Source: Rugamonas rivuli
GTDB lineage: Bacteria; Pseudomonadota; Gammaproteobacteria; Burkholderiales; Burkholderiaceae_D
NCBI RefSeq assembly: GCF_009380165.1
Contig: NZ_WHUF01000001.1
Location: forward strand, 1,116,001 to 1,180,000
Length of the DNA stretch: 64,000 nucleotides
Reading direction: 5' to 3'
The stretch's first letter is position 1; every line of letters begins with the position of its first letter. This document shows positions 27,499 through 35,967 of the stretch, piece by piece. The notes under the pieces are model-generated. The model did no database searches and was not told the origin of the DNA. It was given only the letters and a program-made list of their open reading frames with translations. Position numbers and translations under genes: made by a program.

Positions 27499-28413
27499 AT
27501 GAAAACACGCTTCTGGAAGTATCTGGCGGTCTGCCTGATCGCCCTCGCCGCCCTGCCCTCGCCCTCATGGGCTGCCGGCTACACGCAAACCAAATACCCC
27601 ATCGTGCTGGTGCATGGACTGTTCGGCTTCGACAGCCTCGGCCCGGTCGACTACTTCTACGGCATCGCCCCGGCGCTGCGCAGCGGCGGCGCCAATGTGT
27701 ACGTGACGTCGGTATCGGCCGCCAACAGCACCGAGGTACGCGGCGAGCAGCTGCTGGTGCAGGTCAAGCAAATCCTGGCCGCCACCGGCGCGTCCAAGGT
27801 CAACCTGATCGGCCATAGCCATGGCGGCCCAACCGCGCGCTATGTCGCTTCGGTGCGGCCCGACCTGGTGGCCTCGGTCAGCAGCGTGGGTGGCGTCAAC
27901 AAGGGTTCGAAGGTGGCCGATGTGCTGATCGGCGCGGTGCCCAACGTGACCTACAGCCTGGCGAACGCGGTGTCGGGCCTGATCAGCTTCCTGTCCGGCA
28001 GCCCGACCTTGCCGCAGAACGCGCGCGCGGCGGCCGCATCGCTGAGCACCGCCGGCACGCTGGCCTTCAACAGCCGCCATCCGGAAGGCGTGCCGGCGTC
28101 GGCCTGCGGCGAAGGCGACTACCAGGTGCGCGGCGTGTACTACTTCTCGTGGAGCGGCGCGCAGCCCTATACCAATCTGCTGGATGTCAGCGATCCGGTG
28201 CTGGCATTGACCGCCATCGCCTTCGAAGGCGCCAAGAACGATGGCCTGGTCAGCAGCTGCTCCAGCCACCTGGGCCGCGTGATCCGCGACGACTATGCGC
28301 TGAACCATCTGGACGAGGTCAATCAACTGGTCGGCATCACCAACCTGTTCGAGACCAGCCCTGTCACCATCTTCCGCCAGCAGGCCAATCGCCTGCAGGG
28401 ACTGGGACTGTAA
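27499..28413 (+). CDS. lip: Secreted triacylglycerol lipase, family I
   Basis: A 304-residue extracellular lipase of the Burkholderia/Pseudomonas type. The signal peptide ends near PSPSWAAGYTQ. The oxyanion region is PIVLVHGLFGFDSLGP and the nucleophile elbow is IGHSHGGP. A later Asp and a His near RDDYALNHLDEV complete the triad and calcium site. A Cys pair (SACGEG, VSSCSS) can form the conserved disulfide. CGGAGA precedes the ATG. It should be folded in the periplasm by the foldase encoded next, then leave by type II secretion. Confidence 0.94.
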   Translation: MKTRFWKYLAVCLIALAALPSPSWAAGYTQTKYPIVLVHGLFGFDSLGPVDYFYGIAPALRSGGANVYVTSVSAANSTEVRGEQLLVQVKQILAATGASKVNLIGHSHGGPTARYVASVRPDLVASVSSVGGVNKGSKVADVLIGAVPNVTYSLANAVSGLISFLSGSPTLPQNARAAAASLSTAGTLAFNSRHPEGVPASACGEGDYQVRGVYYFSWSGAQPYTNLLDVSDPVLALTAIAFEGAKNDGLVSSCSSHLGRVIRDDYALNHLDEVNQLVGITNLFETSPVTIFRQQANRLQGLGL

Positions 28414-28423
28414 GGAGCTCGCG

Positions 28424-29347
28424 ATGGACACGAACGCAAAACTGCTGCGCCTCGGCGCGCTGGCCGCAGTCGCCGGCATCGGCTTGTATTTCGCGCTGAC
28501 GCACGGTGAGGCGCCGGCGGTGCAGGCCAAGCCCGCGGATCCCAACTACTTTGCGTTCGTGCCGTCGATGACAGGCACGCGGCCGGACGGCGACGTGCGG
28601 CAGACGGCGGCAGACAAGCTGACCGTCAACGCGGAACTGGCCTACCTGTTCGACTACTATCTGGCGGGGCTGGGCGAGAAGCCGCTGGAAGCGATCCGCG
28701 TGGAGATAGGCCGTGAGCTGGATCGCCGCCTGAGCGCCGCGCCGGCGGCCGAGGCCAAGCGCCTGCTGGACGCCTACCTGGCCTACAAGCGCGCGCTGGT
28801 CGATGTGGAGCGCGGGCTGCCGGCGGCGCAGGATCTGGCGCAGGGCGCGCGCCAGCGGCTGGAAGCCATGCAGCGCCTGCGCCGCTCCTACTTCAGCGAT
28901 GCGGAAGCCGAAGGCCTGTTCAGCGCCAGCGACGCCTACGACCTGGATGCGGTGGCGCGGCTGGAGGTCAACGGCGACAAGCGTTTGAACGATGCGCAGC
29001 GCAAGGAGCGCATCGCCGCTCTCGATGCGAAGCTGCCGCAGCAGGTGCGCGATGAGCGCGACGCGCCGGCCAGGGTGCTGAAGCTGGAGGAAGCGGTGGC
29101 GAAGGCGCGCGGGCAAGGCTTGGGCGACAACGAAATCTACCGCATGCGCGCGGCCGCGTTATCGCCCGAAGCGGCGGCCCGCCTTGCGGACGTCGACCGC
29201 GAGGAAGCCGACTGGCATCGCCGCATCGCCGCTTATCAGGTGCAGCGCCAGCAACTGGCGGGCGCTTCCGATCCGGCGTCGCTGCAAAAACTGCGCGATT
29301 CCATTTTCTCTGCAGACGAGCAAAAACGCCTTGGCGCATATGAATAA
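28424..29347 (+). CDS. lifO: Lipase-specific foldase (lipase chaperone, Lif)
   Basis: A 307-residue protein with one N-terminal membrane anchor (LLRLGALAAVAGIGLYFAL) and a long helical periplasmic body, the form of steric lipase foldases. The Lif signature RxxFDYxLSxxGE appears as AYLFDYYLAGLGE: FDY and GE are kept, but the expected Arg is Ala. AAGGAG precedes the ATG, 10 bases after the lipase stop. It folds the lipase in the periplasm. Confidence 0.9.
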   Translation: MDTNAKLLRLGALAAVAGIGLYFALTHGEAPAVQAKPADPNYFAFVPSMTGTRPDGDVRQTAADKLTVNAELAYLFDYYLAGLGEKPLEAIRVEIGRELDRRLSAAPAAEAKRLLDAYLAYKRALVDVERGLPAAQDLAQGARQRLEAMQRLRRSYFSDAEAEGLFSASDAYDLDAVARLEVNGDKRLNDAQRKERIAALDAKLPQQVRDERDAPARVLKLEEAVAKARGQGLGDNEIYRMRAAALSPEAAARLADVDREEADWHRRIAAYQVQRQQLAGASDPASLQKLRDSIFSADEQKRLGAYE

Positions 29348-29402
29348 TAAAATAAAGGTGCAAAAAAAACATGGTAATATCGCCATACTTTTAACTCGCA
29401 AA

Positions 29403-30113
29403 ATGATAATGAAATTCATCGCCGCCGCTTTTTTATCCTGCTTCGCTTTAGGCGCTCAAGCCCAATCGACTATTCACACCTATGAGTTCACTGCAAAAGT
29501 CGACCATTTATATAAATACGACTTCAATGAAAACAGCACTCCCGATTCAGCTGGAGGCAAACTTGCCGGAACCGTGATTTCCCTCGGTGACAAAGTCACC
29601 GGATACCTCACTTACGATAGCGCCTCGCCCCAGTTCATCTTCGATCCGTTCCCAGCTCACAATCCAGACTCGACCGCTCCAGGCGGATTTACCTACGGCG
29701 CTCCCGGATTGAAAAATGAATTCTCATTCACGATTCAGCCTTCGGGACAAAAATTCTCCAGCAAGGAGTTGAGAACGTGGACCAGCCTTGCCGTTAACCA
29801 TCAGGTCGGCGGTGCAGATAGTTTCGGCATAAGTGCCGGCGACTACCCAAATGATGCTGACGTGGTGTTCAGTGCTCCGTCGGTCTTTACCAACGGTCAT
29901 ATTCCTACTAGCCTCTCCCTCTCTGTATTCACTACGGCGTACGCTATATCCAGCTGGACTAGCGCCGAAGACGGCTCCTGGGTTATGGCAACCGCTCGTC
30001 TGGATAGCCTGACCGAAGTCAGCGCTGTACCAGAGCCAGAAACCTACGCAATGATGCTCGCGGGAGTACTGCTCATCGGATATAGCCGCAGCAGAACTGC
30101 CAAGGCTGCATAA
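29403..30113 (+). CDS. PEP-CTERM sorting-domain protein
   Basis: A 236-residue secreted protein with signal peptide (KFIAAAFLSCFALGAQAQS), a beta-rich middle of no known family, and the C-terminal sorting tag VPEPETYAMMLAGVLLIGYS followed by a short basic end. Such tags are cut by exosortase, encoded elsewhere; the proteins go to the cell surface or exopolysaccharide. ATG at 29403 or 29409 could be used. Downstream of the lipase operon but probably independent. Confidence 0.82.
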   Translation: MIMKFIAAAFLSCFALGAQAQSTIHTYEFTAKVDHLYKYDFNENSTPDSAGGKLAGTVISLGDKVTGYLTYDSASPQFIFDPFPAHNPDSTAPGGFTYGAPGLKNEFSFTIQPSGQKFSSKELRTWTSLAVNHQVGGADSFGISAGDYPNDADVVFSAPSVFTNGHIPTSLSLSVFTTAYAISSWTSAEDGSWVMATARLDSLTEVSAVPEPETYAMMLAGVLLIGYSRSRTAKAA

Positions 30114-30230
30114 AACGCTTCAAGAACTGGATTGGCTCGTCAGCGCCTTGTGAGATTCCCGCTTTGGACTCATGCCAGCGCGCTGGCGCTCCTCAGAACT
30201 CGAGGAAAATTGCACGCATCCACCGGCGAT

Positions 30231-30833
30231 TTAATGCACGTAGCGGGCAATGTAATACACGCCGGCGATCAGCAGTGAAGCCAGGCTGTAGATTTTCCAT
30301 GCATGACTTGCCAGGGTTTTGTGCAACTCGATGGATTGCATGGCCAATGCAGCATGGAAGTCTTCGCGTTGTTTGGCCAATGCAGCGTTGACCTCCTCAC
30401 GATGCTTGGCCAACGCATCGTAGAGATCCTCACGTTGCTTGGTCAATGCATCGTAGAACTCCTCACGATGCCTAGCCAATGCAACGTTGAACTCCTCACG
30501 ATGCTTGGCCAATGCATCGTAGACTTCTTCACGTTGCTTGGCCAACGCATTATTGAAGTCGATCCGTTGAGTCGCCAGTGCGGCAATGACTTCTTCGCGC
30601 AACTTGTTAATTTCTGCCTTCACATCAAGCTTGAGGCTGTTGAATGCGGCAGTAACGCGTTCGAAACCCGCGTGCATTTCCTCTCGCAACGCTTGCAGGT
30701 CATCCTTGGTGGCAAAGTTATTTTGCATAACAACCACTTCCGTCTCCAGTGCCGTCAATCGGGCAACGATGCTTTCATCATAGGGCCGGTGCGGGACATT
30801 TTCAACTTGACTTCCTTCAACGTTCGCTGACAT
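30231..30833 (-). CDS. Tail-anchored coiled-coil protein built of 11-residue repeats
   Basis: A 200-residue protein. After a less regular N-terminal region, residues about 77-164 are eight consecutive 11-residue units of the form ALAKQREEVYD / ALAKHREEFNV, a hendecad pattern expected to form a long, nearly straight coiled coil. The C-terminus has one membrane helix (IYSLASLLIAGVYYIARYVH). The shape resembles DUF1640/CCDC90-like proteins. GGAGG lies eight bases before the ATG. Function unknown. Confidence 0.8.
   Translation of the reverse strand: MSANVEGSQVENVPHRPYDESIVARLTALETEVVVMQNNFATKDDLQALREEMHAGFERVTAAFNSLKLDVKAEINKLREEVIAALATQRIDFNNALAKQREEVYDALAKHREEFNVALARHREEFYDALTKQREDLYDALAKHREEVNAALAKQREDFHAALAMQSIELHKTLASHAWKIYSLASLLIAGVYYIARYVH
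30340..30603. repeat. Eight tandem 33-bp repeats inside the coiled-coil gene
   Basis: Units start at 30340, 30373, 30406, 30439, 30472, 30505, 30538 and 30571, with a core like TTGGCCAATGCATCGTAGA. Each encodes one 11-residue unit. The middle copies are close to identical, the outer ones more diverged, as expected from recent unit duplication. Confidence 0.9.
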
Positions 30834-30907
30834 GACAGGTCCTCCCAAGCAGGCAACCCTCCACACTAGCGCCTGCGTCTCGCGCACGGTTTGCGCCAGA
30901 TCACAGA

Positions 30908-30934
30908 TAAAAAAAGGCAGCCCGGAGGCTGCCT
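30908..30934 (-). terminator. Terminator of the chemoreceptor gene
   Basis: Inverted repeat AGGCAGCC-CGGA-GGCTGCCT (30915-30934). On the minus strand it is followed by a T run (30908-30914). It lies 38 bases downstream of the chemoreceptor stop. Confidence 0.85.
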
Positions 30935-30972
30935 CACTTTGCCGCTGCGCCAGATAGTGGCTTACTTTATTG

Positions 30973-32739
30973 TTAGAACTCTTCCCAGTCGTCGGACGCT
31001 ACGGCGGCCATCTGGCGCGCTGGCGCTTTGGCCGGCGCGGCTTTCACCGCGGGCCGCGCCACCGCAGGCGCCGCCACCGCAAGCCGCTCGCGCACCGGCG
31101 CGGCCGCAACGCGTGTCTGCCGCTGCGCCATCGCCTGCGGACGCGGCGCCGATGCCTGGTCCATCTTGAACACGCTGACCACTTCCGCCAACCCCGCCGC
31201 CTGCTCCTGCAGCGAGGCCGCAGCAGCAGCTGCCTCCTCCACCAGCGCGGCGTTCTGCTGCGTGACAGTGTCCATCTGCCCGACCGCCATGTTGATCTGG
31301 TCGATGCCCACGCTTTGCTCCTGCGTCGCCAGCGTGATCTCGGCCATGATGTCGGTCACGCGCTGCACGCTGGTGACGATCTCGCTCATCGTCTCGCCCG
31401 CCTCGGCCACCAGCTTGCTGCCGGTGCCGACCTTGCCGACCGAATCGCCGATCAGTTCCTTGATCTCCTTGGCCGCCGCCGCCGAGCGATGCGCCAGCGT
31501 GCGCACCTCGCCCGCCACCACCGCGAAACCGCGTCCCTGCTCGCCGGCGCGCGCCGCTTCCACCGCCGCATTCAACGCCAGAATATTAGTCTGGAAAGCG
31601 ATGCCGTCGATGACGCTGATGATGTCGACGATCTTCGACGACGAGGCATTGATCGACTCCATCGTATCGACCACGCGCGACACCACGTCGCCGCCGCGCA
31701 CCGCCACGCCGGACGCCGATACCGCCAGCTGGTTGGCCTGCCGCGCATTGTCCGCGTTCTGCCGCACGGTCGATGTCAGCTCCTCCATCGACGATGCGGT
31801 CTCCTCCAGCGAGCTGGCCTGCTCCTCGGTGCGTGACGACAGGTCCAGGTTGCCGGTGGCGATCTGCGACGAGGCCGTGGCGATCGTCTCCGTGCCGCTG
31901 CGCACCTGGCCGACGATGCGTATCAGGCTGCTGTTCATGTCCTTCAGCGCCTGCAGCAGCTGGCCGGTCTCCTCGGTGGTCTTGACCTCGATGCGGCTGG
32001 TCAGGTCGCCCGACGCCACCGTCTGCGCCACCTGCACCGCCTCATTGATCGGCGTCGTGATCGCCGCCGTGATGTAGGCCGCGCAGCCGATCGCCACCAG
32101 GGCCGACAGCACCGCCGCGATCACCATCGCCCACTCTGCGCTCTTCACCGCTGCCGTGCCCTCTTCCACGCTGGTGTTGGAGATATCCTCGTTCAGCTTC
32201 TCGATCTTCATCAGCGTCGTCTCGGCCTTCTGGAACAGCGGCCGCGACAACTGGTACTGGGCGTAGAAATCGACAAACAAATCCTTCTGCTTCTGCTCGT
32301 CCTTGTTGCCCGCCATGGCGCCGATGATGGAACCGAGCTTGTCGTCCACCGCCTTCCACGCCGCCCACTCGCCGGTGAACTGCTTCCACATCACCGCCTC
32401 TTCGGCCGTCTGCGGCAACGGCTCGTAGCGCTTCCAGCCGCGATCGATATTGGCCCAGGCTTTCTTGCGCAGTTCCTGGGCTTCGGCGAATTTGTCCTGC
32501 GAGTGATAGTCGTTCTCATAGACCGCCGTGTACAGCGTGGCCGACGCCACCGCCGTCTGACCCTCGCTCATGGTCAGCAGCCCCTGGATCGATGGCAGCC
32601 GCACCACGCCGATTTCCTCGACGGCGCCGCCGACCTTGACGATACCGCGATAGCCGGCCGCGCCGACGATCGCCAAAGCAACCATCATGATAGCCACCAG
32701 AACGGCGAGCTTCCACTTGATGAGTAAATTCTTGAACAT
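30973..32739 (-). CDS. Methyl-accepting chemotaxis protein
   Basis: A 588-residue chemoreceptor. Membrane helix 1 (about 10-30), a four-helix-bundle periplasmic sensor with second helix near 190-210, a HAMP domain, then the cytoplasmic signalling coil. The hairpin tip is seen in GIAFQTNILALNAAVEAARA and GRGFAVVAGEVRTLA. The extreme C-terminus is SDDWEEF, like the NWETF tether that recruits CheR/CheB. GAGG precedes the ATG at 32739. Ligand unknown; no che genes adjacent. Confidence 0.94.
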   Translation of the reverse strand: MFKNLLIKWKLAVLVAIMMVALAIVGAAGYRGIVKVGGAVEEIGVVRLPSIQGLLTMSEGQTAVASATLYTAVYENDYHSQDKFAEAQELRKKAWANIDRGWKRYEPLPQTAEEAVMWKQFTGEWAAWKAVDDKLGSIIGAMAGNKDEQKQKDLFVDFYAQYQLSRPLFQKAETTLMKIEKLNEDISNTSVEEGTAAVKSAEWAMVIAAVLSALVAIGCAAYITAAITTPINEAVQVAQTVASGDLTSRIEVKTTEETGQLLQALKDMNSSLIRIVGQVRSGTETIATASSQIATGNLDLSSRTEEQASSLEETASSMEELTSTVRQNADNARQANQLAVSASGVAVRGGDVVSRVVDTMESINASSSKIVDIISVIDGIAFQTNILALNAAVEAARAGEQGRGFAVVAGEVRTLAHRSAAAAKEIKELIGDSVGKVGTGSKLVAEAGETMSEIVTSVQRVTDIMAEITLATQEQSVGIDQINMAVGQMDTVTQQNAALVEEAAAAAASLQEQAAGLAEVVSVFKMDQASAPRPQAMAQRQTRVAAAPVRERLAVAAPAVARPAVKAAPAKAPARQMAAVASDDWEEF

Positions 32740-32907
32740 GCTGTACCTCGTGAAGTGGTGTGGTCTGTGTGAGTATTCGTGATATTTCCACAGATAACTA
32801 AATATGCTGCCCTGCCCCGGCAGCGTCAATCACATTCGTACAGTGTGTGGCTCAGCGCTCACAGTTGTAGGTTAAGCTTGCGGTTTTTACACTGAGAATC
32901 AAGACAC

Positions 32908-33498
32908 ATGGAACCATTGGATATCGTCGACACGCAGAGCGACGCGCCGGCCACCGGCAAGAAACTGAACGCGACCGTCGCCATCACCGTCGCCTTGCTG
33001 GCCACCTTCATGGGCATCTGCAAGGTCAAGGACGACAACATCAACCAGAGCATGCAGCAGGCGCAGGCCAACCGGGTCGACCACTGGGCCTTCTACCAGG
33101 CCCGCAACGTGCGCGAGGAAGTGGCCAAATCGACTGTGGTGCAGCTGCGCCTGGCCGCGGCGGGCAAGCCGGCCGCCGAGCAGGCGGCGTATAGCGAAGC
33201 GATACAGCAGTATGAAAAAATCGCGCAGGACCAGGCCGGCAAGAAGGCCGACGCCAAGGCCCAGGCCGAGCAAGACCAGAAGACTTACGACGCCGCCAAT
33301 TTCAAGGACGACCAGTTCGACCTGTCCGACGCGCTGCTGGCGATCGCCATCTCGCTGCTGGCCATCACCGCGCTGACCCAGCTGTGGGCGCTGTACTTCA
33401 CGGCGCTGGTGCCGACGGCGTTCGGTGTGCTGATGGGATTGTCGGGACTGGCCGGCTGGGGCCTGCACCCGGATGCGCTGATCGCACTGCTGTCCTGA
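32908..33498 (+). CDS. DUF4337-family membrane protein
   Basis: A 196-residue protein with one N-terminal membrane helix (VAITVALLATFMGICKVK), a long charged helical middle rich in Gln, Ala and Lys, and two C-terminal membrane helices. This matches the DUF4337 layout, whose function is unknown. Divergent from the chemoreceptor gene. Confidence 0.85.
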   Translation: MEPLDIVDTQSDAPATGKKLNATVAITVALLATFMGICKVKDDNINQSMQQAQANRVDHWAFYQARNVREEVAKSTVVQLRLAAAGKPAAEQAAYSEAIQQYEKIAQDQAGKKADAKAQAEQDQKTYDAANFKDDQFDLSDALLAIAISLLAITALTQLWALYFTALVPTAFGVLMGLSGLAGWGLHPDALIALLS

Positions 33499-33521
33499 CG
33501 CGGCCGCAGCCCAACCGCGGA

Positions 33522-34655
33522 TCAGCCGCCGATCACGCGGTTGCGGCCGGAGCGCTTGGCCTCGTACATGGCGGCGTCGCCGGCGGAGATCAGGCGTATC
33601 AGGTCGTAGCCATGCTCGTCCGACGACACCACGCCGACGCTGGCCGTGTAGCGCACCGACAGCGCGTCGATCTCCACCAGTTCCAGCTCGATGCGCGCGC
33701 GCAGGCGCTCGGCGACCTTGATCGCCGCATCGCGGTTCAAGCCGTCCAGCACCAGCACGAACTCCTCGCCGCCGAAGCGCGCCAGCAGATCGTAGGGCCG
33801 CAACTCCAGCCGCAGTATGCGCGCCATGTGGCGCAGCACTTCGTCGCCGACCGGATGGCCGTAGGTATCGTTGATGGTCTTGAAGAAGTCGACATCGATC
33901 ATGATCACGGCCAGGCTGCGCCGCCCGCGCTGCGCCCGCAAGCCCACGCGCTTGCCCTGGATCTCCAGGCCGGCCCGGTTCAAGGCGCCGGTCAGCGCGT
34001 CCAGCGTCGACAGCTTGCGCAAGCGTTCCGCATAGCGCCACATCACCATCAGGATCAGGCCGAAGGCGATGCAGACCTGTGCCAGCGGGATCGCCAGCAT
34101 GCTGGCCCCCATCACCACGGAGCCCGGCACGTCGGCCGGATCGCTGTGGAACACCATGTTCATGCCGCGCGCGAACAACGCCAGCCCCAGCACGGTGAAG
34201 CCGGCCACGCTGATGACGATGCCGCGCCAGCCGCCATGGCGCGCGAGCGTCAGGGCGCAATGCCAGTTCAGCAGGGCGAAATAGAAACCGCTGTAGCACA
34301 GCCGCGCGCGCAGGCTGGGCACGATGAAGGTGAAGTAGGCGGGGATCAGCAGCGCCACCGCCGTCACCACGATCGCCTCGCGCCAGCGCGGCACCTCGGA
34401 GCAGTAGACGCGCAGGCCGCGCAGCACCAGGCCCATGCCGAAGGCGATCATGCCGTAGCCCAAGATGGTGTTGAAGATGTCCGGCACGCCGTACATATTG
34501 GCCATCGCCAGCCCGAGCGACACCACCAGGTTGCCCGCCGCCCACCAGCGCTGCTCGGACGGGCTGCCGGTGTAGCAGGCGGAGGCAACCAGCAGCGCCG
34601 TCGTCAACAGCGTGATGCAGACCTGAACCAGTAAGAGAGTGTCGAGATTGAGCAC
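33522..34655 (-). CDS. Membrane-bound diguanylate cyclase (GGDEF)
   Basis: A 377-residue protein from the chosen GTG. About six membrane helices (residues 1-210) precede a GGDEF domain with intact active site RFGGEEFVLVLDG and an inhibitory RxxD site (RPYD) five residues upstream. It should make cyclic di-GMP from GTP and be feedback-inhibited. The frame stays open to 34733, but that end overlaps the terminator of the upstream gene; TTGCCA and ATACAT (16-base spacing) form a candidate promoter inside the extension, favouring the GTG at 34655. Confidence 0.87.
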   Translation of the reverse strand: MLNLDTLLLVQVCITLLTTALLVASACYTGSPSEQRWWAAGNLVVSLGLAMANMYGVPDIFNTILGYGMIAFGMGLVLRGLRVYCSEVPRWREAIVVTAVALLIPAYFTFIVPSLRARLCYSGFYFALLNWHCALTLARHGGWRGIVISVAGFTVLGLALFARGMNMVFHSDPADVPGSVVMGASMLAIPLAQVCIAFGLILMVMWRYAERLRKLSTLDALTGALNRAGLEIQGKRVGLRAQRGRRSLAVIMIDVDFFKTINDTYGHPVGDEVLRHMARILRLELRPYDLLARFGGEEFVLVLDGLNRDAAIKVAERLRARIELELVEIDALSVRYTASVGVVSSDEHGYDLIRLISAGDAAMYEAKRSGRNRVIGG

Positions 34656-34731
34656 GCCGGAGTCCGTCCTGAGGATGCCCCAATGTATCGCAGCCCACGG
34701 CCAGTGGCAATCGTCCATGCAAGAAAGAAAC

Positions 34732-34758
34732 AAAAAAAGCTGCCGAGGCAGCTTTTTT
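34732..34758 (-). terminator. Terminator of the choice-of-anchor A PEP-CTERM gene
   Basis: Inverted repeat AGCTGCC-GA-GGCAGCT (34738-34753), with a T run on the minus strand (34732-34737). Lies 30 bases past the stop at 34788. Confidence 0.87.
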
Positions 34759-34787
34759 GGAGACGCCGGGCCAAATCCGGCTCAGGC

Positions 34788-35768
34788 TCAGGCCGCGCGG
34801 CGGCGGCGTGCAACCACGCCCATCAGTGCCAGGCCGCCCAGCAGCATGGCATAGGTTTCCGGTTCAGGAACCGGCGTAGCGACGTAGCCTTTGAAAGGCT
34901 CGTAGCCGATCTCGACGGCGCTGATCAGGGACTTGGCGACGATGCTGCCTTCCAGGTGGCCGGCGCCCGACAGTACCGCGTCGTTAGCCAGCACCGAGCC
35001 CCAGACGAAGGTGTTGACCTTGACCACGTTGGCGTCGTTCAGGTTGAACAGCACGTTGGCGCGCAGCTTTTCCAGCAAGCCATCCTGGCCGCCGCCGAAG
35101 ACCACGTCGCCGCTGCCGGTCACGTTGATGACCACGGTGGCGCCGTCTTTCACGTTGCTCAGCGTCAGGTTGCTCAGGTTGCGGGTGTTGACGTTGAACA
35201 CTTGCAGGCCGGCGGTGTTGTTGCCGACCAGCTCGATGCCGCCGTTGGCGAAATTGACCGTGCCGTTGCCGGCCTGGCTGTTCAGAGTGTTCGACAGGCC
35301 GGTCAGCTGGGTCTTGGCCGCGCTGAAGTCGGTATAGCTGGAGATGTTGGCCTTGCTCAGGTTCAGGTACGACGACGAAGTGTTGTTGCCGCCGTAGACG
35401 CCGTAGCCGTTGTAGTTCTTGGTGTACTCGGTGATCGGGCCGATCGACGCGTTGGTGTTCACATTGGTCAGCGGGGCGGCATAGATGTCGCCGCTGCTCA
35501 GTTTGACGTTGCCGCCGACCACCACGCTAGGCGCGGTCACGCCGTACGGGGTGCGGTAGCCGATCGAGGCGCCGTTAGCCGACAGGTTGCCGCCGACGGC
35601 CAGGCGGCCTTCGACGTCGGTGAAGTTACTGGCGTTGCCGTAGAAATAGCCGCTGTAGCCGGAAGCGAGGCCCAGGTCGAAGCTCGGTGCTGCGGCCTGG
35701 GCGCTGCACACGGCAGCGACGCCCAGCACCAGCGGCAAAATGCGGTGCATCAAAGTGGAAATGGTCAT
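34788..35768 (-). CDS. Choice-of-anchor A PEP-CTERM surface protein
   Basis: A 326-residue secreted protein. Signal peptide HRILPLVLGVAAVCSAQAAA, then a choice-of-anchor A domain (DVEGRLAVGGNLSANGASIG, VVVGGNVKLSSGDIY), a beta-rich surface module, and the tag VPEPETYAMLLGGLALMG followed by RRRR. It would be processed by an exosortase encoded elsewhere. The upstream region is very AT-rich with TACCAAT repeats that may be regulatory. Confidence 0.88.
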   Translation of the reverse strand: MTISTLMHRILPLVLGVAAVCSAQAAAPSFDLGLASGYSGYFYGNASNFTDVEGRLAVGGNLSANGASIGYRTPYGVTAPSVVVGGNVKLSSGDIYAAPLTNVNTNASIGPITEYTKNYNGYGVYGGNNTSSSYLNLSKANISSYTDFSAAKTQLTGLSNTLNSQAGNGTVNFANGGIELVGNNTAGLQVFNVNTRNLSNLTLSNVKDGATVVINVTGSGDVVFGGGQDGLLEKLRANVLFNLNDANVVKVNTFVWGSVLANDAVLSGAGHLEGSIVAKSLISAVEIGYEPFKGYVATPVPEPETYAMLLGGLALMGVVARRRRAA

Positions 35769-35775
35769 GGTATGT

Positions 35776-35901
35776 AATTGGTATGTTCGTTGAGAAACAG
35801 GGAAAACCCGCAAGCAAGGGCTGAATTATATCTCATTAACAACATCAATAATATTCTTGATAAGAAAAATATTTTATCTATATTACCAATACAATACCAA
35901 T
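35776..35901. promoter_or_regulatory. AT-rich upstream region with three TACCAAT elements
   Basis: TACCAAT at 35884-35890 and 35895-35901 on the plus strand, 11 bases apart (about one helix turn), and its complement ATTGGTA near 35777-35783. The block at about 35820-35905 is far more AT-rich than its surroundings. It lies upstream of the choice-of-anchor A gene; regulator binding is inferred. Confidence 0.4.
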
Positions 35902-35967
35902 AATATGCCGCGCATGATGATGGCGTATCGGTTAAAGTGATGCTTATAGCAATCCACCGACTAGACC

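Noticed and set aside
30340..30603. 33-bp direct repeats as a CRISPR array
   Set aside because: The repeats touch each other with no spacers and encode a regular 11-residue unit in frame.
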